Part shown: positions 1-12,834 of the stretch, in pieces
Layout of the letters: the number at the start of each line of letters is the position of its first letter
Numbering within the stretch: the first letter of the stretch is position 1
Assembly: GCA_037576215.1 (NCBI GenBank)
Contig: JBANDB010000001.1
Location: 2,666,001 to 2,730,000 of the forward strand
DNA length: 64,000 nucleotides
Direction: 5' to 3'
Source: Armillaria gallica
Taxonomy: Eukaryota > Basidiomycota > Agaricomycetes > Agaricales > Physalacriaceae
Translations under genes and position numbers: made by a program
Notes under the pieces: generated by a model
What the model was told of the DNA's origin: nothing
The model's input: the letters and a program-made list of their open reading frames with translations, nothing else
The model's database searches: none

Positions 1-404
1 GTTTAGCGATCCCACTGTTGAGTGTGTACAACAGGGGTACAGGTACGGGAGGACGGTCACTATTCACACTTACCATGGCTCGGCCGTGTCTCTGAAAAGT
101 TTACCCTTCTGTACCCAAGACGCTCCACAAGCAGCTGGGAAGCTGTTGGTTGCTACGCCAACATCTTTGTGGGGAACCGATGTTCTACAGCAGACAGTAC
201 TCACGCTCGTCATTTCCTCGTGCACGAAGCGCGCCCCGCATGTGCTGATTGGCCTGGGTGTGGGAAAATAGCTTGCCTTGCTTCGTGGCATCTTCTCCGA
301 CTAACCCCACTTGTACGAAGAAACTCCAACTGATGATCACGACTCGAGATAAATACCCTTTCGCTCTTCACTCTTCTTTCTCCTCCTTTCAAGCCTCTTC
401 AATC
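1..404. other. Upstream region of the GH79 gene
   Basis: No convincing gene was seen here; the short open frames overlap each other on both strands and resemble nothing I know. A TATA-like stretch (gataaatacc) lies at 348-357, about 50 bp before the ATG of the glycosidase, followed by a pyrimidine-rich leader (ctcttctttctcctcctttc), a common arrangement just before fungal start codons. This is probably the core promoter and 5' leader of the next gene. Confidence 0.45.
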
Positions 405-2886
405 ATGCGTTTCGTTTTCCTGGCCTTTCTGGCTGGGATCGTACGATCTCAAGTCACAGTTCATTATATCCTTGGTCAAGAACCCTTTGCAACGACTACA
501 GCGGACCCTTCAGTGTACACTGGCCTCAATGCTTACACGCCTATTGTGCTGAACCCGCCACCGCCACCCGACCCTGCTCCTGCTACCGCGTTTTTCATCC
601 AGCTTGTTAATGGAGGTACACCAGGGGCATCGATTCCACAGCCTGGCCAGTTCTTTGGGTTTTCCATCGAAATGTCGGTAGCGAATCAAGTTCGTGAGTG
701 ACTAATAACGAATAAAGGCTTTTCCCCTTCATTAAACTTACTTTTGAATGTCCAGTTGGGAAAAACTCGTGGGGACCAGTTGTTACAACAATATTATTGT
801 CTTTGTTAATTTCGGTTCAGGTCGCTGATACAAGTTCCTTTCTTGAACCTTATGGCAAACTTACAAGAAAGATCTGGAGGTGTACGAATACGTGTCGGCG
901 GAAATACACAAGAGACAGCAAAAATGGTTCCCGAGTTGTCAGATGGCAGGATCCTGGAAAAGGACTTGACCCAAGTCACGAATCCTGTAAGATGGAGTCT
1001 GTTTGACGTCCAGAAGCCCAACTGATGCGCCCGACACTTTTAGACGCAAACACCACCGCTTGTATTCACACCAGATCTACTTTATATGATGGCGAACATT
1101 TCATCATTAGTCAATGTTCATTGGTTCATTGGTATACCTTTCAGTTTTACGGGTGTTGCACGGTTCACAAATCTCTGCCGTAGGCATTCCATTCTTCAAC
1201 ACTACGCCTTTCGACCTATCAATAGCCGTCACAGGCCAAGAAATTCTAGGAGAAGCTCTTCTCGGTATCCAGGCTGCTAACGAACCTGATTTCTACGTCG
1301 CTCATGGTCACCGTGCTTCGGTATGTTTACTTCGTCTTCGGATGGATCACCCCTCTTCTCATACACGCCTCTTAGACGTACAACCAGTACGACTACTTCG
1401 GAGAGTTTAGTGATTTAATAGCAGCGATGGGCGGTTCGGAAAATGACATAAATCGGCGCCTTCTTATTGGACCAAACACTGCAGACCAATGGTCCCAACA
1501 GGACGTCTGGAATACTGGCTTTGTCGACGCATATCATGACAACCTAGCATACCTCGCATTCGAAAGGTGAGATTGAAGTAAGTGTCAAGGTCTCGTCTCA
1601 TGTGTCAACAACAGGTATCCGCAGGATAACTGTGCTGCTACGTTTGACGAAGGCAACGCAGTTGATCCTCAACAGATGTTCCCGTTCTATCTGGATCATA
1701 GTTCTAGTGTGAACTTAGTTGCGAACTATCTAAACTCGACCGCTTATGCACAAAGTAAGGGGAAAGAGTTGATCATGTTCGAGACCAACACTGCATCCTG
1801 TGGAGGCTTTGCGGGCATCAGTGATTCTTTTGGAGCGGCTCTATGGGGACTTGATTATGCCTTGCAATTAGCTTACGCCAACTTTTCGGGCGTTTTGATG
1901 CACACTGGTGGACAAACAGTTTACTACAATGTACGTCCTCATTCCTTGTGTTCCACCATCATAAGCCAACTTCTTGTCATAGCCATTTACAGGTACGCTG
2001 CTGCTGATGATTTCTGTCACCGGTGTCGACTAACCGTCATGCACATTAGCTCCGCCAACAAATGAATCAACATATCATCAATGGACGGTTGGACCCATCT
2101 ATTATTCCGCTTTGATTATGGCAGAAGCTCTTGGCCCATCTAATACATCGCAGGTGTTGGACATCGGTGCGAACGGAGGCAATATATACACCCCGGGATA
2201 TGCAATATACGAGCAAGGCACACCCGTTCGCCTTGCCTTATTCAACTTCATCACTGATTCATCGGGTGCCCATGATTACTATGCTACCTTTTCTATCGGG
2301 GGTGGGGACACCGGGCAACCGAACGGGACGCCGGCTCAAGTCAAAGTGAAGTGAGTGGCTTGGTACGGGAATAAAGTCGATTCTAACTTCTTGGCAGATA
2401 CTTTAGAGCGTCGTCCGTATCTCAGAAGGGTAACTTCACTTGGGCAGGACAGGTAAGCCAAACCGTCCTAATTTGGAGGTCTGCTCAAGTGACCGTTCAT
2501 GACAGACTTTTGGTGACAATTTTGCCTCTGACGGGCGGATTCAAGGAGACGAGGACATCCAGACCGTTAGCTGCGATCAGACTGGAAACATCTGTTCTAT
2601 ATATGTTCCGGCACCGGGTTTTGCGCTTGTGTTCTTGACGGACGAAGCACTCAGCGAATCCGAAGGAGAAGGGGAAGCGCAGACGTTCCCTACGACAGCT
2701 ACGACGAAGATGGACAACACGGCCACCGTAGATCCTGCTGTTCTGGCGACGTCTAATGGGCATCATGCCGCGGTGGATGGGCTGGGAAGTACTAGTCGAG
2801 GGAGTAATGACGCTACGAACAAGCAATTGCACCCTTCCCTCTTCTTTCTATATATATGTGCTATGACGCTGGCGTCTTTCATCTAG
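405..2886 (+). CDS. Secreted GH79-type glycosidase (beta-glucuronidase-like), probably GPI-anchored
   Basis: The protein starts with a signal peptide (MRFVFLAFLAGIVRSQ) and matches the basidiomycete GH79 beta-glucuronidase-like family throughout. Seen in order: FFGFSIEMSVANQ near residue 85, MANLQERSGGVRIRVGGNTQ, PDLLYMMANISSLVNVHW, the IQAANEPDFY block whose NEP glutamate should be the acid/base, and IMFETNTASCGGF whose glutamate should be the nucleophile. The last exons give a beta-rich C-terminal domain, a Ser/Thr-rich linker and a hydrophobic end (SLFFLYICAMTLASFI), which suggests a GPI-anchor signal. The coding region is split by several short introns, the first at about 694-755. ATG 405 is chosen because it begins the signal peptide; the frame stays open upstream but without one. 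The family removes glucuronic acid-type residues from glycans; the exact substrate cannot be read here. Confidence 0.88.
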
Positions 2887-4481
2887 AGATGCCTCATATT
2901 ATCTTTATTGCATTGGACTTTATGTATTATCTAGAATTCACTCTTTTCCGACGCCAGAGTCGTTTTCTCCGCTTCGTTGACAGGAAATGCAGATATGCCA
3001 GACTGTATTTCGGAGTCGGAGCTGGCGTCACGTTCATGGGGGGCGAAGCAAACCAAAGCAGTTTGTTAGTTTCTGGGTCACGGTCGAAATGTTGAGCTAA
3101 GATACGTCAGCAATGTTGCATGGTAGATATTACAAGAAACACGTACTGGTCTCAGGAGGCAGTTTTTCGACTTGCACGGCGTTTTCGTCCGCTGTGGATA
3201 GAACGGTACGGTCCGTGTTGAATACAGAAAGCTCTGGATGTGAATTACTAGTGTACGGGCGACGGGTAAGAGACGGGTAAGTACCTGTCATGGCAGTCAT
3301 CCGCCAAGTCCGACCTGGTGGCTGTGCGACCAACCTTGGTTCCCTTCTGTCACCCAGTAGGCTCCAAGCTGCAATGCTCGTTCCGTACAGGCCTTTGGTC
3401 CAAATTCGCGAGTAAGGTCTGATTCTCTGGCCACTGGCTGCATCGATTACCCAAAGACCCGTCAAAGCGAGGGTGATGCTGAAGAGATTGGCTGCTACTG
3501 CTTACTCTGGCTCGGTCCATCGGCGCACGGGGTGTCTTACGGGACGCAAGAAGAGAATGGATCTCTTTGCTGCCTTTGTGGCGCTTGTTCACACCGCACT
3601 CTGACCCGCGCCCCGGTTGTGTCCATTCTCCCAAACACGTCGTTTGAGGTCTCGGAACCCATGTTCTGTTGCTATAGCAAGTCAATTCTTGTCGGGTTAA
3701 GATAACTTCCTGGCAAGATCTAGAGCCCCGGCCGGGCAAGGTACGTCCTCGACTTATCGGCGTCCGAATTCTCTGCTGACGCTCTATGTGCTTAGCGCAT
3801 CGAGCATTTCGTTACTGGGCTTATCATGCGAGATGGCAGAGGCAAGCCACAGAAGGAGCCGGTGGCGGCCTGTGAAGTCTTTGTGTTGGTTTGGCGTACG
3901 AGGTTCCCGACCGGAATAATATCTGGATTAGGCGGATTGCATGCCCTGAAGTTGCAGCACGCATGGAGGTCAGGATCGCTGGTTTTTCCGGTTAGATCGC
4001 TCTAGTGGAACTCGATTCAGACCGCTCTGGGTCTGCTGGGTTCATAAATTTTTTCCTATAATAGCTTCCTTAGGGGAATAATTGCTTGAATATCGGTAAT
4101 GAAGTCGGTGGGTGGCTTATGGACTCATGTTTGCGTCGTGTATCTGATAACAATTCTATTCGGTAGTTCAGGCATACAGCGCGCGCATATACATCGAGTC
4201 GACGTCCATCTAACTTTGCAGTATCGTGCCTGCAATATACAAAACTGTGCGTCCCTCAGAAGTTGATCTGTCTCATTTATCTGTAGATTTGTCAAGAGAT
4301 GCGCTCAGGCATATTATATATTAATGAAACGAACGAATAAGTAGTAAGTGGTACTCCTAAGATCTAATGGTTCTATGATAACGCGGCATATACAGGGCTT
4401 GTACGGTATAAAAATTGTGTAAAATGATACAATGATGAAAATCGAATGCAGAATTTTTGAAGCATGGTGATGACCCACCCT
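2887..4481. other. Intergenic region between GH79 and sesquiterpene synthase 1
   Basis: The 3' flanks of two convergent genes. The minus strand has two overlapping open frames (about 3130-3465 and 3350-3739) that lack an ATG-led conserved protein, splice-consistent extension or recognisable motif, so I do not call a gene. AT-rich sequence around 4290-4480 is compatible with the 3' untranslated end of the terpene synthase. Confidence 0.4.
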
Positions 4482-5648
4482 TCATTTGCGTTTTGGCAGA
4501 AGCTCCACCGTTCGGTGCTCCCGTATTTCGGGAGCAGCGTCGCCAAAGTAGCGCGGAGTAATGAAGGACCACTCGTCGTTGGTAGCCACCCAAATTCCAA
4601 GGAACATCACAAATTCACGTAGGCGCCGGTTTACCGGCTCAGGGAACGCTGGGATGTGTTTCATGTCATCTAAAAACGCCTTGGACAGCTTTCCATAGCG
4701 TTTCCCGACATCGTCCATTGCCTCCTGGATAGTCATTTCCTTCTCGGCCATTGTCACGGACACAATGTTATGATTCTCATCACCATGGGCCTGTTCCACG
4801 TTCCACGAGTATATGTCCTACGATCAATTGTTAGAAATGTATCAGAGTTGGGAACTGGCGCAAGACTCACGTTTGACAGAATGCTCATGTCAATAGCACC
4901 CAAGACCAACTTTTCAATCTGTGGGTGTTTGACTGCTTCATCGGGGAGATCTTCTGAAAGCATGAAGAAGTCGAACGAAGGCCTGACACCGACAGTCCCA
5001 CGTCTCATCGCGAGATATTCTTCAATCGGACGCATGCGGCCGACATCACGGTCCTCAGCTTGTTGAGCCACGCAGTCGGTATACTGTGCGAAGGCCTCAA
5101 GGAAGCGTTTTGCCGTGGATGCACTAGCATGGCCCTCTTCCAAGGTCCTGATCCAAAAGCTGATAGACGTCGCGTCAATGAAAGTGAATGGCAGAGTAAG
5201 GTGCATCATACTCTCGTGCCATGACACCTAGGATATCCTCATTCGGGGGAGGCGGCGCGTAAGGGTTTCTAGATCATGGACATAAGCAACCGGGAGCCAG
5301 AGGAACCATCATCACATACCGGATGGCATTCATAATAGCGGCAGCTTGTTTCCGTACCGTTTCTCCGCTCGCCTCATCGCTCAACTCGTCGTAGACGAAA
5401 TAATAATTGATGAGGTCAACAGCAGCCCGGTAGTGCGCTGGCTCAGCCTTCGGGTACGCGAGGGCGGCGAAAGCACCAAAATTGCATCGGTCGAAGGTCC
5501 TCTGCGCCTTGGCGTTGAAGGCATCATAGCTCTGGACCCACGCTGCACTCTCAGCGTTGATCTTGGTCGCGTGAGGATTAGGCGTAGTCTTGAAAGGCCA
5601 TCCTGCCATCAAGTCAGGTAGCACAAAAGTTACGGGCGAGGCCATCAT
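4482..5648 (-). CDS. Sesquiterpene synthase 1 (trans-type, protoilludene-synthase-like)
   Basis: A class I terpene cyclase of about 350 residues, expected to ionise farnesyl diphosphate and cyclise it. The first exon carries LPDLMAGWPF, then FDRCNFGAFAALAYP, then the metal-binding motif in YFVYDELSDE (DELSD, a D(D/E)xxD variant). After NPYAPPPPNEDILGVMAR an intron leads into DFWIRTLEEGHASA, then QQAEDRDVGR, RRGTVGVRPSFDFF, and the second metal motif NDIYSWNVEQ (NSE type), followed by a GIWVATNDEWSF block and the end VELLPKRK. Two adjacent ATGs (5648 and 5645) could start it. Length and order of motifs match basidiomycete protoilludene-type synthases, but the product cannot be assigned. It is a paralogue of the synthase at 57.5-58.7 kb; no P450 or transporter lies directly beside this copy. 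Confidence 0.92.
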
Positions 5649-8279
5649 GGTGGGCGAGAGGGGGGGTGAGAAGGTGGGTGAAGCATCCACCGCGTTCTTT
5701 TTTAACCATTCCGTCTCTGTCCACATCAAGACAAAAGAATATCGCGTTTTTGCGCTGATCGGGACCGATTATTTTTGACTTAACCGTGCCACTAGGCGCA
5801 TCAAACAATTGCACGTTGCTATTGGAATGAAATATGAAATACCGCTTTCCAGATCTAAGGTCCAAGATAATGAGGATAATAAGAGACGTCCTAGAGAAGG
5901 AATCGCCGATCACCGTCATCCCCTTGATACCCTTTGATACCCATGGTGTTTTTCCTCCCATTCGAGTTTTTCGGAGATTGTAGTTCTGTGAAACATATGT
6001 AAGGATCATATCATAAATGCTAGAACAGACATCCCTCACGACGTCTCCGCGGCCTTGGAATTTGATTACATCATGTATGACTAGCATTGCTTGACGTGAA
6101 GAATATATTTCTGGGTCCAGAAATCACGAGTCATATGGACGCATCCGATTGAATATCACGTACCAGAGTATCAATGTCCCGCCTCTCGATACCACGGGGT
6201 AGGCAAACAATTGGGAATGATAAATGGGCCAGCTTCGTTCCGGCGGCTATTGGATCACCGCACGGAGATTTCCAGACCCTTTCCACCAAAATTATTGTCT
6301 TTCGTTATAGATGGCACACATTGATGATTAAAAAATCCCAGAGATTGAGTTTAAAGGTATACATCCCAATATAGCTCGGCGGCTTCTAGTGAAAAAATTT
6401 TCTTCCGCCGCGATGTACCAGCCGATGCGAAACATGACGCATATACTACCTGGCAACGGCAGCCTGAAATTGGATATCGTCCGTGAAAGTGCCTTCGGCT
6501 TCTTCTGGAAAACAGCATCGCTTACTGTTGCCCATACCAACAGGAAACGACCAAAACAGGGAGCAGCTACGGGAGAAATTTTAATCAAAACTGAAAGGGT
6601 AGCTTCTGAGTTCATGGCTTTCCTGTACCTATCAATGTGGCTGTACGCTCCGGAAAGATCCGTGGGCCTCTCAGCTTAGTTCGTGTCGCAATAAATCTAG
6701 GTGTACAGTCGAGATGGAATCGTTAATTATTGATGGAATGGGTACCTATACCACAAGAACTCTAGGAACGAGCTGTGACGCACCCAGGTTCGTTCAGTGA
6801 ATTTAGCATCGGGCTCTGAAGCCAATCTCCAGGGCTAACCGAGTAGGATAACGAAAACTCCAAGGTCCGGGGCTCCGAATCCAATGCCTATATCGTGTAC
6901 GCCGTAGATGCAGCCCTGCCAGTGGGTGTCAAACTGTGGCGCTTCATTCGGAAGAATGGATAGAATTCTACTTCTATCGTTGCCCGGAACATACTTTGTG
7001 CCTCGTCGGGCTCGTGATTCAGTATGGAAATATAACGTATATGACGGAAAACGCCCTACCAAGGCAAGCTGAAGGTCGAGGAAGATCTCCCGAAGACTCC
7101 ATATACTTGTACCACTATGGAAGAGGCGAGCAAGAATCTGCGTAGTAAACATGATGAGCCAATTGTACGAATGTACTCGCGCGAATATATTTCGGCAATT
7201 AATGTCAGTGCCAAGTCCCCTCCCTCCCCACGGCCCTGAGAGCCGGAACAGTAGTAAGTAGCGTTTAGTATACTCACCGCTCAATCACCAAGTCGGCAAA
7301 ACCGCATACGTTGGACTGGCGACGCTGAAGTGACATACGTCTCGTGGTCATCCGAATCACTGTAGAACACATCAACCTCCAAGGTGTTAAGAAGCGCCAC
7401 ATACCCAAAAGCGAGCTTTGTACCGAAAATCCCCATCCTTTGGACTACACGGGCCGACTCATTCCTCAAATATTCCGGATCCCTTCAAGCGAATTTCTAT
7501 TGAAAGAACTTCAACGGTAAGACTTCCTAATCACACCCTGCGGATCGGATACCAAGGATTCTCGGACCCAAGCGAGCAGCAGAGAGTGCATATGACTGAC
7601 CGCTAGTACATATACGCATTTTTATTTATGCCGCAAAAACGTCCGAAATGCACATGGTAGTTTGCATTCAAGCATTTGACGCGACAGCAATTTCCAAGAC
7701 GCGCTATAATTGTCGTACAAGCTGGAAACGGGCACCCCGACAGGGAGGTAAGTGCCTGCCTTAGTTACCCTGTAAGCCGACCAAAGGTCGACGTAGTCAA
7801 GGTTTTCGCTAGCGCGCGCTCAACCTGGGGCGGCGGCGCTTTGAGCGTTCTGGCCCGCTTGATTATCGCAGTGACGACAAGAATTCCTGTATAGGAGCGG
7901 GTATTAAGCGCGCAGAATGGAAGAGATGATCGTATACATAGGCCGACCCTGAACAAATAGCAGACGTTTTTCGGATTGGTCCACATCCCCTGCGGTCCAT
8001 CGATATAGTTAGACACGAGACAGACGTGATTCGAATCAAGAATGTATATGATTGTAGATGCCTATGCTGGCATGAATTAAATATTAATACCTTACGTAGA
8101 TCCTGTCCACAGTCAAGCAGGTATCGTCGCATTAAGCTTTAGCCACAATCGAGATCGTTGATCGTCGGTCACCTGTATGGGGTAACTTAAGCGATACTCG
8201 TGGCAAGCGCAAGTTGATAATATCGCTCACCTCCCTATTTGCAAATTTTCCAACCATGCCAGACAAAACGTTTCCCATG
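5649..8279. other. 2.6-kb region without a recognised gene
   Basis: Many small frames occur on both strands (the longest is about 150 codons on the minus strand near 6835-7284), none with a motif I recognise. Immediately upstream of the terpene synthase (5690-5710) is a run that reads TTAAAAAA on the minus strand and could serve as its TATA element. The rest may hold decayed sequence or a lineage-specific gene I cannot see. Confidence 0.35.
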
Positions 8280-10765
8280 CTAAAGCCTTCGCAGCTCTCC
8301 GAAGTCCCCGTTGATTGGCCAGATAGGTCTCTCTTGTAACTCAGCCCAGGCTCCGTTTTGGCCTTTTTAGATTATCGATTGATTTTTTATTTTTTATCCT
8401 GCGAGGTAAAGAGGGACTTACACAATTATCCTGTGACCGCATAGCCCTCAACCCACAGATGGTCTCGGCCTTGCACTCAGTATCACAAGCCTCTACACCA
8501 TAGCCCCGAGTTTTGAAAGAGTAGTATAGATCGAAGGCTGTGTCATTCGACTCAAACCCTTCAGTAACCTGATGCCAGAATGATGGACCGAGGGGATCTG
8601 TGTCGGCGAGGTTGGGAACCAAGGGACCGAAGGTGTCACGAGCGCTGTAATAGAGATTCCAGGTAGCTAGAAATAGGTTGAACATACGGGAAGGAGATAA
8701 GTGGCAGATCACCTACGCTGGATCTCAAACGTTGGATCACTGAGATTGGCTGATGTTCCTCGTCGTCAGCATCAAGTAAGTTGGCTAGAAACGACTTACT
8801 GATATAGACATGCGCGTCCATGACCTCATACGTGTCGGGGTCTATGTCGTAGATCTTGAACGCAGCGTTTGCTTCTAAAAATTGTTCAAGAGAAATAAGA
8901 TGTGGCGGTGCCAGTCATCTAACTGACCTCTGGGTGTTACCGAAGGTGCGATCCATGCAACGCTGACAGCATTGTCAGCGACTCGATTGTTATAATCAGA
9001 ATAGGCGATCTCAAATTGGTCCTAACGGAATCGGAATCGAGGTAAGTGACTATCAGCGAACAAACAGCAAAAATGCACACATCATGGGTATGTCCGAAGA
9101 ACTGAGCCGCGATGGTATCCTTGTACCGCTGAACAATCTGATCGTAATAGTTGGACTGATCATGGAGTGTATCAGTCTCTCCAGGGGGCATATGCGCAAT
9201 GATCCATGCTCGTTGTCCAGCGTCTTCCGCGGCTTGTAACTCCCGCGCAGTGAACTCTAAGATTCCGTTCGGATCGGGCCTGTGCAAATTTTGGTTTGAT
9301 TATCAGGAGATGATACAAGTGGAGAACATACTGTTGCTTGTTAGTATCATATAACCAGAAGCTGTGCGTATCAATTAATATCATGAATAGGTAGCGTTTG
9401 AACATGACATACTTTAACCTATACCAGTAGACGGTATTAATAGATATGATACTGAAGACGCGAAATCAGACGGTTGTAGAAACCCACCACAACAAAAGAC
9501 ATACCGTAGATTCTTTCCCGGCGCTACGACTGAATAGCTGCCTGAGTAATGCCTAACTTGATCTGACGCGGTCGAATTGATCCATGACTGCAGCCATAAA
9601 TATCCAATGTTGCACGGGATATAAATGAGTACCCACAGTCCATTTCGCACTTGTAGTATCAAAAACCCATTGGGCATCCCATTCCTCAATATGTACAGAG
9701 GTGTTCCTGGGGAAGCTGTTCATGGGAGCGGCTTCGCTAGATGCACACATGGGATTAAACCTTGGCCATCGAAACTGCGGAAAGAAACATACTGGTTTCC
9801 AATGACTGGGTATACGGGCATACCCAAGCCATTCGAAAGCTCGTCGTTGAATGTGTTGATGTCATTGATATTTTCCCTACAAATGAGAATTGTTGGTATG
9901 AGATTATATCAGTAGATGATTGGACCGTACTCCTCAGTTACCAGCCAAACGGCGGCTAAGATACGTTCGTCAGAGTAGGGTAATTATTTGAAGTAGCTCA
10001 CCCTCGACGACATCTCCTGTAAAGATAGTAAATTCACTGCCTGATCCAGCAATCTGTGATATTAGGGAGTGTATTAAAGTTGCAGGTGTGTCGCAGCCAT
10101 ATTCGCCATATGTACCGGCAGGTCTTTCAATCGCGTCACCTGCAGAGTCCGTGTAGTTTCTACAGCATATGGGTTTAGTGCAATTAGCATCGGCACCAAC
10201 CTGATACCCATGACGTCAGAGGAATTACGGTGATTTGAAAAGATCAACTAACCGTGTATGATCTGTCGATATGGACATCACTAATATGGGCTACCCTGAA
10301 GGTCTTCCGTCCTTGGGAAGTTACCGGCTTGGCCTTAGATGTGTTGGATGCGAAAGACACGCCATACGCATTGACGGCTGGAGGATCACAGAGCCCCACA
10401 AGGCCACAGAGTTTGGTTGAGGTCTGGGACGTTGCAGATATAGATCTCAAAACGTGCGCCACGATAGGGCCTTGCTGCTCGATGAGCCCTTCACAAACAT
10501 CGTCATCTGCTATCTGGAGGCCGTAAGTCTGACCATTTGAAATAAGGGCATTGCTACTTACGTTCAGCAGCGTGCATATGTCTGTGACTGCATTCACGAA
10601 GGCGCCATCTCCAAAGTCAGCGAGTAGCTTGAGTGGTTCGAGGAGCGCATGGCACCCCCCACATGTGACCGCCTGTTCCAGTGCATCTAGAAGGTCGTCG
10701 ACGAGATTCCCCAGAACGAGTGGAATGAAAAGGAAGAGCAGTATTTGAAAACTAGGCAATAACAT
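8280..10765 (-). CDS. Secreted acid sphingomyelinase-like phosphodiesterase
   Basis: A signal peptide (MLLPSFQILLFLFIPLVLG) is followed by a saposin-B-like domain with paired cysteines (VTCGGCHALLEPL ... DICTLL ... DVCEGLI ... KLCGLVGLCDPP, about residues 30-120). The metallophosphatase domain shows the expected motif series: HISDVHID (DxH), FTGDVVE (GD), VIGNHE formed across an intron near 9750-9810, WIIAHMPPGETD, and FFGHTHD (GHTH). The C-terminal domain includes VYISKSF, SARDTFGPLVPN, SFWHQVTEGFESN and a cysteine-rich end (ACDTECKAETICGLRAMRSQ). This is the layout of acid sphingomyelinases, which cleave sphingomyelin-like phosphodiesters outside the cell or in acidic compartments. The last exon is uncertain: a strong GTAAGT donor near 8420 suggests a final exon ending at 8280; without splicing the frame ends at 8341. 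Confidence 0.88.
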
Positions 10766-12108
10766 GGTCCTACAAGCAAGCGAATCAGCCCGTTGAAAAT
10801 CCTCATGGCGGCGTATATATATGTGAGTGCACGTTCGCATTGGCAACACATGGTCACATCAATATTGCCACAATGTTAATTAGCTCTTCTGGTTCGTCGC
10901 CGAAATAAGGCTAAATGACATGACACGCAATGAAAATACTTACACCAGCAGAGGATGTGGACAGTCGGACTCGGACTCGGATTGATCCAAGTGGAGACGT
11001 GATCAACGCCTCTTTCACAAGTGACGTCGCCAATCGGTCCCCTAACAGCGTCCAGAAACCTTTACAAGTTTGGAATATGGTGTTGCCGAAGCGTCCGTGC
11101 GCAGCCGGCACAATCGTAGTCTGACTCTCAGATCAGAATCTCACTGACGCCACTCTGAGTCTTATCGAATTAGACGTCGACGTCGCATATGGCGTTGCCG
11201 AGCTCTGGGACACCACCACCAAATTCATATCTTCTTAAAAATTGAAGTTTTCCTTGGATTTGATACACTAGTAGATTAAGGAGATAGGCTCGAGTTATTT
11301 GGTAGCGGCCGGGAGACGGTAACGGAACCTATCCGAGATGATAATTGGCAACAATTTGCTGACTCGGAACTGCGATCTACCCCAGGCTTCACGAATATTT
11401 GTTGAGTCGAGTACTTGGCCAGAGTAAGTGTTAATAGTGTTGCCTTCAGTTCTAGCGAACTTACCATTAGTTACAGTCCGTTCGTACCGGTCATGTAGCA
11501 CTTTTGGTCCGTAGACTTCAGTTTTGGGCAACCTCCAAGTTCGACGAAGCTCTGCACCGTCATTCAAAGCAGGGGGGAAATCTGGGGTGTACCCGAAATT
11601 AAACCATGTGCACCAGGGACAAGAGTCGGGAGCGATGGCATTAATTATTCTTTTTCATAGGCATTAGCGGAGAGCCTCGAGTTCTCGCCGTGTATCTTAG
11701 TAACGCGGACACCCTGGCAAAATCCGCCGCGTGTTGCGACGGCGATGGCATTCTCCAGGACCCAACACCGCGGGGTGTGATTGAACAGTCGCGCCCATAA
11801 AAAACTCAGAACGGAGTGTGAAGTAAGGGTAGTAGCACATGATGACTAGGCTAGCACAGGCTGTTCCTGTGCGAAGACTCCGAGAACCGCGATGCTCCTG
11901 CTGCGCATCGGTCAGATTGGGGAAAAGGAGAATCGAAACGGTAACGCTCTCAAAACCAGAGAAGAACGACGGATGGAGAAAGGACAAAAGGACGGATTTA
12001 CCGCGAGCGCAAAAATATTGTGGCTGTGTACAATTTCGGGCGAACCCGTCGGGCCGAACTCCCTGAGACGCACATAGGGGCGTTAAATCCATCTCAGGCT
12101 CTTACACC
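10766..12108. other. Intergenic region between divergent sphingomyelinase and MYND genes
   Basis: A 1.3-kb spacer between two divergent genes, so it should contain both promoters. Small frames on the minus strand (11276-11567, 11697-12092) have no recognisable content. I see no repeat or RNA gene. Confidence 0.35.
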
Positions 12109-12834
12109 ATGAATTCCGCCGGCAAGCCTGTTTCACGATATCGGTTGGATTTGGACAACATCTTCGACTTTCCTGATTGCGATAACATCCCCATCAGACC
12201 CCCAGATGAGGACGAAACTTGGTATACACTCTGCGAGGTTTCTCATCTCCTTTTTATCACGAAATAAAACCTGAATAACTTCAGATCGTTCATGACGTGT
12301 CGGTGTTTGGAAGACCGGTGTACGAGGTGGAAGACAAGCTTCCGGGACACTACTGGACTGTCGCGTTCTTCACAGACAATCCTGACCAGGATGCTAGAGA
12401 TCTCAAATGTACACCTGGCTCGACAGTGTGCATCAAGGACTTGACGTTCCACCAATTCCAGGCTGGATATAGAGTTGAAGATGTATCCAAAGTTACTGTA
12501 CGCTTTCGTGTTACAAAGTTTTCCTATTAATCATGTTGCCATACAAGGTTCTTCCATGCACTATCGCGCAACTGAGGACGCTCAACTCGGGATTGCGCCA
12601 ACGATCCGACGCAGGACAGTTCATGTCGTGTATCGTTTGCAACGAACCGGCGGAACACCGCTGCGCGAGGTGTAAATCACACTATTGTTCTCAGGTGCGC
12701 CGGAGCAGTTTGGTAGTCTTATTAAGACCTCTTACACACACTCTCAACAATGTCAGCGTCAGGATTGGGAGGAGCACAAAGTGAATTGCAAGGCCCTGAA
12801 GTCACTTTTGGAATGGAATATCGTTTTCGCTTGA
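12109..12834 (+). CDS. Small MYND-type zinc-finger protein
   Basis: ATG 12109 opens MNSAGKPVSRYRLDLDN. After an intron at about 12237-12285 the protein continues VHDVSVFGRPVYEVEDK and LTFHQFQAGYRVEDVSKV. A second intron leads to MSCIVCNEPAEHRCARC, KSHYCSQ, and after a third intron CQRQDWEEHKVNCKAL, then stop at 12834. The spacing of the Cys and His residues (CxxC, CxxC, YC, CQxxxW, H, C) is the MYND finger, which binds two zinc ions and usually mediates protein-protein contact. The N-terminal part is not recognised. The third intron has a clear donor after YCSQ, but no AG acceptor placed to give the canonical YCxxxCQ spacing; the nearest AG adds six residues to the loop. The protein would have about 190 residues. 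Confidence 0.72.

Noticed and set aside
3130..3739. Two overlapping minus-strand frames of 111 and 129 codons
   Set aside because: No conserved motif, no plausible ATG-led gene model and no splice-consistent join; likely chance frames in an intergenic region.
6835..7284. Minus-strand frame of 149 codons in the large spacer after sesquiterpene synthase 1
   Set aside because: No recognised domain and no supporting exons on either side; not enough for a gene call.
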